A stretch of 64,000 nt of DNA from NCBI GenBank assembly GCA_001800135.1, contig MGUU01000016.1, positions 124,001-188,000 on the forward strand. The letters run 5' to 3'. The notes under the pieces were generated by a model that saw only the letters and a list, made by a program, of their open reading frames with translations, did no database searches and was not told the origin of the DNA. Made by a program: the position numbers and the translations under genes. This document shows positions 30,198 to 38,113 of the stretch, one piece after another. Each line of letters opens with the position of its first letter. Positions within the stretch are counted from its first letter, which is position 1. The DNA comes from Elusimicrobia bacterium RIFCSPLOWO2_02_FULL_39_32 (GTDB lineage Bacteria > Elusimicrobiota > Elusimicrobia > 2-02-FULL-39-32).

Positions 30198-30305
30198 AAC
30201 TTCGGCAACCCAACTGACATGGTCCCTTCTTTTTTGGAATTCAGGAACTTTAGTCTTGTAGCTTTGCGCCCTTTAACTTTCGTTAAAGGTAGCCTTTATC
30301 GGTTC
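30198..30305 (-). ncRNA. GEMM-type cyclic dinucleotide riboswitch (c-di-GMP-I or cGAMP class)
   Basis: Read on the minus strand the segment shows the hallmarks of the GEMM aptamer in order: GATAAAGGC (30300-30292), a stem capped by a GAAA tetraloop (CTTTAACGAAAGTTAAAG), the CGCAAAGC tetraloop-receptor strand (30268-30261), an ACTAAAG joint, a second variable stem, then GGGTTGCCGAAG (30211-30200) closing the first stem. It follows a promoter and precedes a terminator, and the next gene is the giant ORF. Geobacter-like GEMM variants can bind cyclic AMP-GMP, so the ligand is not fixed by eye. Confidence 0.8.
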
Positions 30306-30319
30306 AAACTTCTAACTTA

Positions 30320-30348
30320 TGTATAACAGGAAAACCCTAATTTTACAA
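30320..30348 (-). promoter_or_regulatory. Promoter of riboswitch and giant gene
   Basis: On the minus strand TTGTAA (30348-30343), a 17-base spacer and TATACA (30325-30320) preceded by TGT. Transcription would begin near 30313, a few bases before the aptamer, giving the giant gene a leader of about 270 bases. Confidence 0.55.
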
Positions 30349-30432
30349 GGCAGGCATTATAAAAAATTATACAGTGGACATTGCGCTTTTGGTTACCAAT
30401 TTGCGGTGGCCTAGATGGCAAAAAAAGCTTCT

Positions 30433-30714
30433 CTAAAATGGAATTCTGGAAAGGACAAGTTTATAGATATAGCTCCGATGTGCTATCGCTAAAATATGAA
30501 TTTCTTCTCTCCGAATTGAATAAACAATGCGGTAGTCTCCAACTCTTAACTTCCAATAACCTTTTAAAGTTTTTCTTAAAGGAAGTCCATACTGTTCAGG
30601 GGAAAGTTGCAATCTTTCCTCAATCGCTTTTTTAATTCTATTTAAGAGATCGCGATTTAGCTCAGGGACATCCTCTTTGAGAATAAGAGGATGATAAAGA
30701 AGTTTATAAGGCAC
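30433..30714 (-). CDS. RelE/ParE-type toxin
   Basis: 93 residues, the usual length for the RelE/ParE superfamily. An N-terminal helix pair is followed by LRKTLKGYWKLRVGDYRIVY, the central strands and the conserved basic-Tyr region of the fold, and by an IAIAHRSYIY strand typical of RelE proteins, which cleave mRNA at the ribosome. ParE relatives act on gyrase instead; the sequence does not settle this. The stop of the antitoxin gene abuts its start, so the pair is one operon. It is the last minus-strand gene before the giant gene's promoter. Confidence 0.85.
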   Translation of the reverse strand: MPYKLLYHPLILKEDVPELNRDLLNRIKKAIEERLQLSPEQYGLPLRKTLKGYWKLRVGDYRIVYSIRREEIHILAIAHRSYIYKLVLSRIPF

Positions 30715-30966
30715 TTAGTGGATAGAGTCTTTGCTAACTGCCTTCCAAAATCTTTCATGAGAAAGTGCTGTCTTGCGATCAAAACTATGGTTTCTAAGAT
30801 CCGCTATTTTAGAAAGTCCCACATCTTCTAAAGTTTCCAACGCTTCTGTAAGCAATACTTCTACCTGGGAAGATAAGGACACTTTATTTCTATTAGCAAG
30901 GGATTTAATAGTAGTAAACAACGGTTTTTTTAGGACAACGTTAATTCTAGGATTTTTAGTTGGCAT
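30715..30966 (-). CDS. Ribbon-helix-helix-type antitoxin
   Basis: 83 residues. The N-terminal strand RINVVLKKP followed by two helices is the layout of a ribbon-helix-helix DNA-binding antitoxin. The C-terminal half is charged and would wrap the toxin. It stands first in the pair, behind GGAGG 7 bases upstream of the ATG. The promoter overlaps a palindrome, the expected site of autoregulation by the antitoxin or the complex. Confidence 0.75.
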   Translation of the reverse strand: MPTKNPRINVVLKKPLFTTIKSLANRNKVSLSSQVEVLLTEALETLEDVGLSKIADLRNHSFDRKTALSHERFWKAVSKDSIH

Positions 30967-30985
30967 GAATGAACCTCCGAATAAA

Positions 30986-31014
30986 AGTGTAACACTAATG
31001 TTTCACCTTGTCAA
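30986..31014 (-). promoter_or_regulatory. Promoter and operator of toxin-antitoxin pair
   Basis: On the minus strand TTGACA (31014-31009), 17 bases, TACACT (30991-30986). The palindrome AGTGTAACACT (30986-30996) overlaps the -10 box and is a good candidate operator. Confidence 0.7.
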
Positions 31015-31053
31015 GGTGCAGGCGCTAAATTTTCCTCTATGCCCCACGCGCTC

Positions 31054-33234
31054 TTATATTCCACCTTGATGACGACGCATGGACCATTCTATAAGTAAAA
31101 GCAGAACAATAGAGACTAAAAGCCAAGGGCTGGTCCAGAGATTTTTTTGAATGGGTTGAACCTTGCTGGATTCGATTCTTTTAATTTTATTTTTAAGGAT
31201 TTGAGGAGAAAAATTCTCTGGAGTAAAAAACTCGCCCCCGCTTACTTTAGATAATTCTTTAAGCAGAGCATGATTGGGAAAAGGGTTTTCTAATTCTAAA
31301 TCTGTCTCCAATACCTTAAACGCTTTAAACTCTTTAATTTCATTTCCCTCAGATTGAAGCGAGACCCGGATAGAAAACAGTCCCCCTTTTTTAGGCAGCC
31401 ATTCCGTGCGATACTCAAAATTACCTAAAGAAGTTAAAGGCAAAGCCTCTAAAATTTTTTCATTCTCAAAAACATTCACGTTTAAATTAAATTCCCTTGA
31501 AAGTTTTAAAGTTTCTGTATTTAATAGTATCTTTATGACGATCGCTCTTGCAACTGAAGCCTCGCTTTCACTTAAAATAATCTGAATGGGCTTTAAATCA
31601 GTAGAAGAAGTGATCCAACGCGCCAGTCTTCTCCAAAACTGAGTGTACCCAGATTGCAAACTCCCTTGCTCGCTTAATTTCAAAGCCCACTGCCAGGTAG
31701 AAAGTAGCGCCATGGCGATCACCCTTCCCTTTCCCTTTTCCCAGGCCACAATCGCTGGAGAACCATCAAGAGAAATTGCCGCTAAAGTTTGAGCCCCTTC
31801 TTTTACTTCTCCAAATTTATGGTATCCCTTTAAAATAGGCATGTTTTTCCATAAAGTTTTAGTTTCCAAAGCAGCCTCTCCTAAGTTCATAAGCGGATGC
31901 TGACTTTGAAGAACATTAAGACTAAAAGAACCATCCTCTATTTTTTCCCTAGATTTGTCTAAAACTACTGGCAAAATTTTCTCAATCGCTGTTTGAGAAT
32001 AATTGCTTAATCCAAAAGAGTTAACGCCGCCAATCATTAAAAAACCTCCTCCCCCTTCTTCCACAAAACGCCTTACATTCTCTAAATCTTGGCTGCTAAT
32101 GCCAAAACGTTCATACGCAAAATTCTCGAATATTAGAAGATCAAACTCGCTCAAATTTCTATTAAAAATTTCATGAGCCGGGAATGGTATTAATGAAAGT
32201 TGATCTTCAGCCACTGGCACAACATTTTCTGGATTTCTTAAAATCACAAAAGAAACTAAATCAATTGAAGGATCGCTCTTAAACAGTTGTCGCAAAAAAG
32301 CATATTCTGGGCTGGGTTGGCCGCAAAGATAAAGGATCCTTAATTTTTCCCTTTTTACATTTAAGCTAAAATTTATGAGGTTATTAGATTTTACAATCTC
32401 TCCTTTCTGCAAAGGAATTTCAATCTGATATTCATGAAATCCTATCTCAGCCGGCGTGAACTTAAATTCAAATTTTTCTTGGGGGTTCTCTGAATCTAAA
32501 AAAAGCTCTTTTGTAAAAATCTCTTCAAACTGACTCCCTTTTTTTTCTTTTAAAATAACTGGCGCCTTTTTTTTAAGAAACCCGACATTTTTAATTTCAA
32601 CAACGCATTCAACAGCTTTTCCCTTAAACGCAAAATCCGGAGCCCTTAAATCTCGCAAGGCAAGATCAGTAAATCCTTTTTCATTTCCCATTCCTATTGT
32701 AAAGATGGGAGCTAGACTCCCCTCTCTATCAGGCTCTAAATTTTCAAAATTTTCTGAGCCATCAGAAATAACTAGAATAGGAAAGTTCTCGCCCCTTTGT
32801 TCCCTAGAAATTTGCTCTAGGGCTTTAAGAAGTTGGGTTTCCCGTCCTTTTGCTTCCAGTTTTTCAATTTCTTTTAAAGAAGAACGAATGCAGGTTTGTG
32901 AAAATTGAAAGAAATTTAAGTCAAAATTTTCCTCTAGTTCTCCAACCGCATTTTTTAATAGACTTTTAGCTTTTGTGATCCTATTTTGAGGATCTTCAAT
33001 TCCCATAGATTTAGAAACATCCATCAAAATTGCAAGCTTTAATTTATTAGAATTTTTAGGGACAGTTTCAAACGACGGCTCAACAGCTAAAAATAAAAGT
33101 AAAATAAAAACAGAGATCCTTAAAAATTTAAACCATTTTAAAGATTGCCTTAAAACAAAAATCATCCCAGCCCCAAGGACTAAAACCAATAGCGCTACAA
33201 GCCAGTTAAAATGAGTTTGAAAAGAAGAGAGCAT
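31054..33234 (-). CDS. VWA-domain membrane protein with glutamine-amidotransferase-like region
   Basis: 726 residues. Two N-terminal membrane helices (about 10-30 and 38-52) precede a von Willebrand factor A domain whose metal-site motif DVSKSMG starts at residue 72. A CARDB-like beta segment follows. Then comes a region with FDLLIFENF and a GGGGFLMIGG turn, as in the class I glutamine-amidotransferase-like domains found in this protein type, and a last membrane helix near the C-terminus. It is the terminal gene of a MoxR-DUF58-BatA-VWA operon and abuts the upstream gene. Such operons are associated with MoxR-dependent maturation or cell-envelope stress; the substrate here is unknown. Confidence 0.8.
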   Translation of the reverse strand: MLSSFQTHFNWLVALLVLVLGAGMIFVLRQSLKWFKFLRISVFILLLFLAVEPSFETVPKNSNKLKLAILMDVSKSMGIEDPQNRITKAKSLLKNAVGELEENFDLNFFQFSQTCIRSSLKEIEKLEAKGRETQLLKALEQISREQRGENFPILVISDGSENFENLEPDREGSLAPIFTIGMGNEKGFTDLALRDLRAPDFAFKGKAVECVVEIKNVGFLKKKAPVILKEKKGSQFEEIFTKELFLDSENPQEKFEFKFTPAEIGFHEYQIEIPLQKGEIVKSNNLINFSLNVKREKLRILYLCGQPSPEYAFLRQLFKSDPSIDLVSFVILRNPENVVPVAEDQLSLIPFPAHEIFNRNLSEFDLLIFENFAYERFGISSQDLENVRRFVEEGGGGFLMIGGVNSFGLSNYSQTAIEKILPVVLDKSREKIEDGSFSLNVLQSQHPLMNLGEAALETKTLWKNMPILKGYHKFGEVKEGAQTLAAISLDGSPAIVAWEKGKGRVIAMALLSTWQWALKLSEQGSLQSGYTQFWRRLARWITSSTDLKPIQIILSESEASVARAIVIKILLNTETLKLSREFNLNVNVFENEKILEALPLTSLGNFEYRTEWLPKKGGLFSIRVSLQSEGNEIKEFKAFKVLETDLELENPFPNHALLKELSKVSGGEFFTPENFSPQILKNKIKRIESSKVQPIQKNLWTSPWLLVSIVLLLLIEWSMRRHQGGI

Positions 33235-36063
33235 TTATCTCCTTAATTTTTCTTCAATAAACGGAATATGGATTTTATCTGTCTTATAAGATCCTGTAAG
33301 CGAATAAAGAATAATATTAATCATGCACTTTTCTGATTCCCATCTTTGGGCTTGTTTCCCCGGCTCACATTCATAAAGGTAGTTTCCAAAAATATCTTTT
33401 GCCCAAGCTCCAAGGAGATCATTTTGAGAATAAACCAAAGCGATGCGCCCATCAATTTCCAAGCCCTCAAAATAGTTGTTCACTATTTTTCTTCCTCCAA
33501 TGGATCTTAAAAGGTAAAAGGAACGGTAAATGGCATGGTCTCTAGGGATAATTTTAAAACTCTTCTCAGGAAATATTTTTTTCATCTCCTGACGAAAAGA
33601 ATAGTCAAAACTTCCATTTTTCTGTCCTGACCTATCTTCTACCAAAAGAAATCCTCCGCCGGAAAGATAGCGCTTTAGAATTTCCCTTTCTTGATCAGAC
33701 CACTCTATTTTAGTTTGAGTTGTGAAGACTAGAAACGGACTTTCAAACAAATCCGGATCGCCTAGAGTTAAAATGCGTTTTTCAGCTCCCACTTTAACGC
33801 TGGTGGTTTGGGTTAGGAATGAGAGGATGTCAAAAGCCGCTTGCGGGTAAGGATCCCAATCTTGAGTCTGCTCCTTATTTTTTAGCTGCCCAAAAATAAA
33901 ACGATTCCCAGAAGACTCTACCGCTCCTAAAATCTGAATGTAAAAACACGAAATAAAAAAGATGAAAATTGCAAAAAAATTCCTATGAATGTTCCGCTTT
34001 AAAATTAAAAGTATTTCCATTAAAAGAAATAAAGCAGAAAGTAAAATAAGAACTTGATTTAGCTCTTTGCCTTTTAGGTAAGAAAAAAAATCACTTATAA
34101 ATTGCTCGTTCGTCTCTAGGAACTTCCACTGCGCTTTAGGAAAAATTCTTTTTAAATCATCTTCTTTTATTGTTTTAAGATCGCTTTCCTTATCTTTCGC
34201 AAGATTAACAGCGAACTTTTTTTCAAACTGCCCTTTTTTTATGTCTAAACCGCTTAAAGTATAAATTCCAGGCTCTAAAATTGGATCAGAAACAATCTCC
34301 TCACTAGAAAAATGAAGGTCAATTTTTTCTTGAGAGGGTGAGAGTAGAGTCATTGAATTATTTTGCCAAGCGGGGATCGCTTTTATCCTAAAAGGTTCAC
34401 CAACTTTTAGATTAAAAGGTTCCTTAAAAGAGTTGGTTTGAGAGCTCCAAAGCGCAAGTTTTCGCAAGAGCGGCGCAAAAAGCGGTTTTCCAGCTAAATT
34501 ATTCCAGCTTCTATCCATGCTGCTTGCCCAAACTGCCACTTTTTTATCTTTAGAAAATATCAGGTAAGGTGTGCCATCGGAAAGTGAAATCAGAGGCTCT
34601 GCATTTAATTTTAACACTGTGCTAACCATTTTGTAGATCTGAATCTTATCCCAATCATATTCAGATTTAAGAGCATTAAAGTCTGGATCATCCTGTGATG
34701 ATTTTAAGACAAGAGAAAGAGCTTTTGGCTCTATGGTTTGATTAAAAGAGCAGGGCAAAAGATCATCAAAAGCAGTTAAATTATGCGGGGTTGTGCGCTC
34801 TCCTAAACTAATCCAAAGAGAACCTCCGCCTTTAACAAATTCCTTAAGCTCTTGCGCTGTCTCTTCTGATATTAGAGATGGGGCGATCAAAAAAATCATA
34901 TTAAATGATTTTAGATTTTCATTTTTAATTTCACCTAAAGTAATGGTCTTTAATTCAAATGGTGTTGGGGGAGTGAGGTAAGCCTGCCTTAAGAAATAAG
35001 ATTCGCCGGTTAGGGCTGTCATTTGAGCATGTTCTTCTACCATAAGGATTTTAATTTTTTCTGGAAACTCTTGCGCAAAATAATAGTTATTATCTGTTTC
35101 CAAAATGTCAGATCCAAGGACAATTCTTCCTGTAATATTCGGCTCATTTTCACTGGCTGTGATAGAAACCTTTTGAGATTCAAATGGAGATAAATTTAAA
35201 AGTTGTTCTGCCTTTCTTTTTAAAAATTCATTGGTTTTAGAAAAATATTCTACGGATATGGGAAGCGTAAGAGCTTTTGAACCCCAGTTGCGAACATCCA
35301 CCTCTGTTTTAAGAAAATTTGAGCTTAAATCATGGAAAATTTGAGCCTTCTGTATCGAAGCATTCTCAAGGTTCTCAACTATTTTAAGAAATACCAACCG
35401 CACGTTTGGATCAAAATCTTTGAGGTTCTCAACCTGGGTCTCTTCCCATCCATGTTTAGCTAAATCACTTAAAACAAGTATAGCCTTATTAGCTGAAGGT
35501 GATTCCGAAAGAATTTGATACGCCTGATTTAAAGGAGATAAAATTTCTGTTTCCATGTAAGTGCATTTTAGATTTTGAAGGGTCTGGATTAATTCCTGAT
35601 GTTCATTATTTAAAATCCCGGAAAAATAAACGATTTTATCTGAATAAACGATCAAGCAGGAACGATCTTCCACTTTTAGTTGAGTTAATATTTTTTCAGC
35701 CAAATTTTTAGCTTGATCAAAAATTTTAATCCCTTTTTCCTCTTTTTGCATGGAGTAAGAACTATCTAAAAGAAGGATCAGACTTATAGAATCCCCCTCT
35801 TGTCCAGCTAAAGCTCCAAAATGAAAAACCGGTCTTGAAAAAAATAAAACAAGCGTTAAAAGCGTTAAAACTCTTAAAAATAAAATAAGCCATTCCTCAA
35901 ATTTTCTTCTGGGGCTGCTTTTAAGGACTATTTTTCTTAATAACCTTAAATCGCCAAAGGGGAGAACTTTAACTGGTTTTTTTAAAAGAAAATGGAGTAA
36001 GATCGGCAGAAAAGAAAGAGGGAGAGCCCATAAAAAATGGGGGTTTAAAAAATGAAGGTTCAC
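33235..36063 (-). CDS. BatA-like protein with VWA and DUF4159 domains
   Basis: 942 residues. The N-terminus (NPHFLWALPLSFLPILLHFL, then a basic loop and a second helix) is the aerotolerance-regulator BatA domain. A VWA domain with LLDSSYSMQ follows at about residue 100. The middle holds a glutamine-amidotransferase-like region with GGGSLWIS. After a pair of membrane helices at about 650-700, the C-terminal DUF4159 domain has GGGFLLVED and a late RDHAIYRSFYLL segment. It overlaps the DUF58 gene by 4 bases, which suggests translational coupling. The fusion of BatA, VWA and DUF4159 is typical of Planctomycetes/Omnitrophota-type operons. Confidence 0.85.
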   Translation of the reverse strand: MNLHFLNPHFLWALPLSFLPILLHFLLKKPVKVLPFGDLRLLRKIVLKSSPRRKFEEWLILFLRVLTLLTLVLFFSRPVFHFGALAGQEGDSISLILLLDSSYSMQKEEKGIKIFDQAKNLAEKILTQLKVEDRSCLIVYSDKIVYFSGILNNEHQELIQTLQNLKCTYMETEILSPLNQAYQILSESPSANKAILVLSDLAKHGWEETQVENLKDFDPNVRLVFLKIVENLENASIQKAQIFHDLSSNFLKTEVDVRNWGSKALTLPISVEYFSKTNEFLKRKAEQLLNLSPFESQKVSITASENEPNITGRIVLGSDILETDNNYYFAQEFPEKIKILMVEEHAQMTALTGESYFLRQAYLTPPTPFELKTITLGEIKNENLKSFNMIFLIAPSLISEETAQELKEFVKGGGSLWISLGERTTPHNLTAFDDLLPCSFNQTIEPKALSLVLKSSQDDPDFNALKSEYDWDKIQIYKMVSTVLKLNAEPLISLSDGTPYLIFSKDKKVAVWASSMDRSWNNLAGKPLFAPLLRKLALWSSQTNSFKEPFNLKVGEPFRIKAIPAWQNNSMTLLSPSQEKIDLHFSSEEIVSDPILEPGIYTLSGLDIKKGQFEKKFAVNLAKDKESDLKTIKEDDLKRIFPKAQWKFLETNEQFISDFFSYLKGKELNQVLILLSALFLLMEILLILKRNIHRNFFAIFIFFISCFYIQILGAVESSGNRFIFGQLKNKEQTQDWDPYPQAAFDILSFLTQTTSVKVGAEKRILTLGDPDLFESPFLVFTTQTKIEWSDQEREILKRYLSGGGFLLVEDRSGQKNGSFDYSFRQEMKKIFPEKSFKIIPRDHAIYRSFYLLRSIGGRKIVNNYFEGLEIDGRIALVYSQNDLLGAWAKDIFGNYLYECEPGKQAQRWESEKCMINIILYSLTGSYKTDKIHIPFIEEKLRR

Positions 36064-36938
36064 GCGGCTCTTACGATTGCGCTTAAGGTAAGTTCTAAAG
36101 GTTGGGATGTTAAGACAAAATGGTGTTCAACTCCAATGTCGCGGAAAGCTTTTTGATAAAACAATATAAAATTTTCAATCGCTTTTTGATAATCTGCCCT
36201 AAAAAGTTCAGAATTCAAATTTAAATTTTCATTTTTTTCTAAGGACTCTAAACGAATGTTCCCTTGAAAAGGAAACTCCTTTTCCTCTGGATCCAGCAGT
36301 TGAACTACTGACACCTCATGTTTTTTAAAACGCAAGAGTTTAATGGCAGCTAAGAGCGCATTTTCATCCTCTATTAAATCAGAAATTAAAATAAATAAAC
36401 TCCGTTTTTTAGAAGATTGGGCAATCTCTTCTAACGCTTCACTCAAACTTGTTTCTCCCTGAACAGATACTCCTTCTAATTCCTTTACTAGAATATTTAA
36501 ATGGCTTAAGCTATTTCTTGGAGGGATTAATCTTAAAGTCCCCTTATTAAACGCAGCTAACCCCACAGAATCCCCCTGTTTTAAGGCAAGATACCCCAAA
36601 CTGGCTGCTAAGGTAGCTGCAGTTTCATATTTAGAAAGAGCGCTTTTTTCCCCTTTAAAATTCATGGAGCCTGAAGCATCTAAAAGCAGATAAAGCCTAA
36701 GGTTTGTTTCTGCTTCAAACTGTTTAATGAAAAAACGATCTGTTTTTCCATAAACTTTCCAATCTAAATATTTTAGTTCATCGCCAAAGGTATATTCTCT
36801 GTGTTGTACAAATTCCAGGGAATGGCCATGGGTAGGACTTTTATGCAAGCCAGCAATAAAACCCTCTACTACTGTTTTTGCGCGTAGTTGAAGAGCGCTT
36901 ATTTTTGCTAAAAGAAGGGGATCAAGATAAGAACCCAA
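36060..36938 (-). CDS. DUF58 domain protein
   Basis: 292 residues. The motif YTFGDELKYLDWKVYGKTD near residue 50 is the DUF58 signature. It leads into a VWA-like fold with DASGSM, where the metal-site residues are kept. DUF58 proteins are regular partners of MoxR ATPases, the gene just upstream (12 bases away). No membrane segment is seen. Confidence 0.92.
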   Translation of the reverse strand: MGSYLDPLLLAKISALQLRAKTVVEGFIAGLHKSPTHGHSLEFVQHREYTFGDELKYLDWKVYGKTDRFFIKQFEAETNLRLYLLLDASGSMNFKGEKSALSKYETAATLAASLGYLALKQGDSVGLAAFNKGTLRLIPPRNSLSHLNILVKELEGVSVQGETSLSEALEEIAQSSKKRSLFILISDLIEDENALLAAIKLLRFKKHEVSVVQLLDPEEKEFPFQGNIRLESLEKNENLNLNSELFRADYQKAIENFILFYQKAFRDIGVEHHFVLTSQPLELTLSAIVRAA

Positions 36939-36950
36939 TTTATTGGGAAA

Positions 36951-37970
36951 CTAAAATTTTGAATCTAAAAGTTTTTGAACTATCTCTTCTACAGCCACTC
37001 CTTCAGCTTCAGCGTGAAAAGAAAGAATTAGCCGATGGCGCAAAACTGGAAGCGCTAAACTGCGGATATCTTCAATTGAAACTGTTAGCCTTCCTTCTAA
37101 AATCGCTTTTGCCTTGCTGCCCATAATTAAACTTTGAGACGCCCTAGGGCCAGCTCCCCAAGAGATCCAGTTTTTAATAAAAGAGGGAGCGCTCTCGTCT
37201 TTTGGCCGGGTAGCGCGAGCCAAGCGCACGGCATAATCCACCACATTTTCTGCCACAGGCACTTTTCTCACAATCTCCTGCAATTCTAAAACATCTTTTG
37301 CGCTTAAAATTTTCTTTAAGCCAATGGTCTGGCCGCTGGTGGTCTGATGCACAATTTTTTTTTCGTCATCTAAATTCGGATAATCAATGTTCACCTGAAA
37401 GAAAAAACGATCCAGCTGTGCTTCTGGTAAAGGGTAAGTTCCTTCCTGCTCAATAGGGTTTTGCGTAGCTAATACAAAAAATGGCAGGGAAATAGGAACT
37501 GTTTTTCCCCCTGAAGTCACTTTATATTCCTGCATGGCTTGTAAAAGCGCGCTTTGGGTTTTAGGAGGGGTTCGGTTAATTTCATCTGCAAGCAAAATGT
37601 TAGTGAAGATGGGACCTGGAAGAAACCGATAGCTTCTTTTTCGAGTGAGCGGATCCTCCTCAATCACTTCTGTTCCAGTAATATCTGAAGGCATTAAGTC
37701 CGGAGTGAACTGAATGCGCTTAAAATCCAGGTCAAGAATTTCAGCCAGGCTTGAAATAAGCAAAGTTTTCGCAAGTCCTGGAACTCCCACAATCAGGCAA
37801 TGGCCTCTAGCGAATAAAGAGATTAAGAGTTCCTGAATCACCTGACTTTGTCCCACAATAATCTTTGAAAGCTGTTCTAAAATAGAACGATACCCAGCCC
37901 CTAACTTTTCAACCAGTTCCAGGTCTTTATTAGACTCTACTAAAGTAGTTACTGATTTATCTATAGTCAT
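36951..37970 (-). CDS. MoxR-family AAA+ ATPase
   Basis: 339 residues. Walker A GVPGLAKT (62-69), Walker B ILLADE (125-130), followed by INRTPPKTQSALLQAMQE, a MoxR hallmark, and FVLATQNPIEQEGTYPLPEA with the sensor residues and LDRFFF. MoxR ATPases act as chaperones that insert cofactors or assemble VWA-containing partners, here the three genes downstream. It is the first gene of the operon. Confidence 0.95.
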   Translation of the reverse strand: MTIDKSVTTLVESNKDLELVEKLGAGYRSILEQLSKIIVGQSQVIQELLISLFARGHCLIVGVPGLAKTLLISSLAEILDLDFKRIQFTPDLMPSDITGTEVIEEDPLTRKRSYRFLPGPIFTNILLADEINRTPPKTQSALLQAMQEYKVTSGGKTVPISLPFFVLATQNPIEQEGTYPLPEAQLDRFFFQVNIDYPNLDDEKKIVHQTTSGQTIGLKKILSAKDVLELQEIVRKVPVAENVVDYAVRLARATRPKDESAPSFIKNWISWGAGPRASQSLIMGSKAKAILEGRLTVSIEDIRSLALPVLRHRLILSFHAEAEGVAVEEIVQKLLDSKF

Positions 37971-38059
37971 TGTATTTGCCTGATTTACCTTCTGGTGAGC
38001 TTTGCTTTAAAGAATCAAAAAATTAAGCAATCTCAAGATTAATTAATTTTTAAAGAATT

Positions 38060-38065
38060 ATTATA
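38060..38065 (-). promoter_or_regulatory. Candidate -10 box of the moxR operon
   Basis: TATAAT on the minus strand about 90 bases upstream of the moxR start. No good -35 hexamer is seen at 16-18 bases, so the call is tentative. It would overlap the divergent thiolase promoter region. Confidence 0.35.
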
Positions 38066-38076
38066 ACCTTTAACTA

Positions 38077-38104
38077 TTGAAAAATAAAGGTTTTATGTTA
38101 TACT
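38077..38104 (+). promoter_or_regulatory. Promoter of the thiolase gene, near-leaderless
   Basis: TTGAAA (38077-38082), 16 bases, TATACT (38099-38104) preceded by TGT. The ATG at 38114 follows after only 9 bases, so the mRNA would have at most a few leader bases, and no Shine-Dalgarno is present. Confidence 0.6.
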
Positions 38105-38113
38105 TTATTTCAA

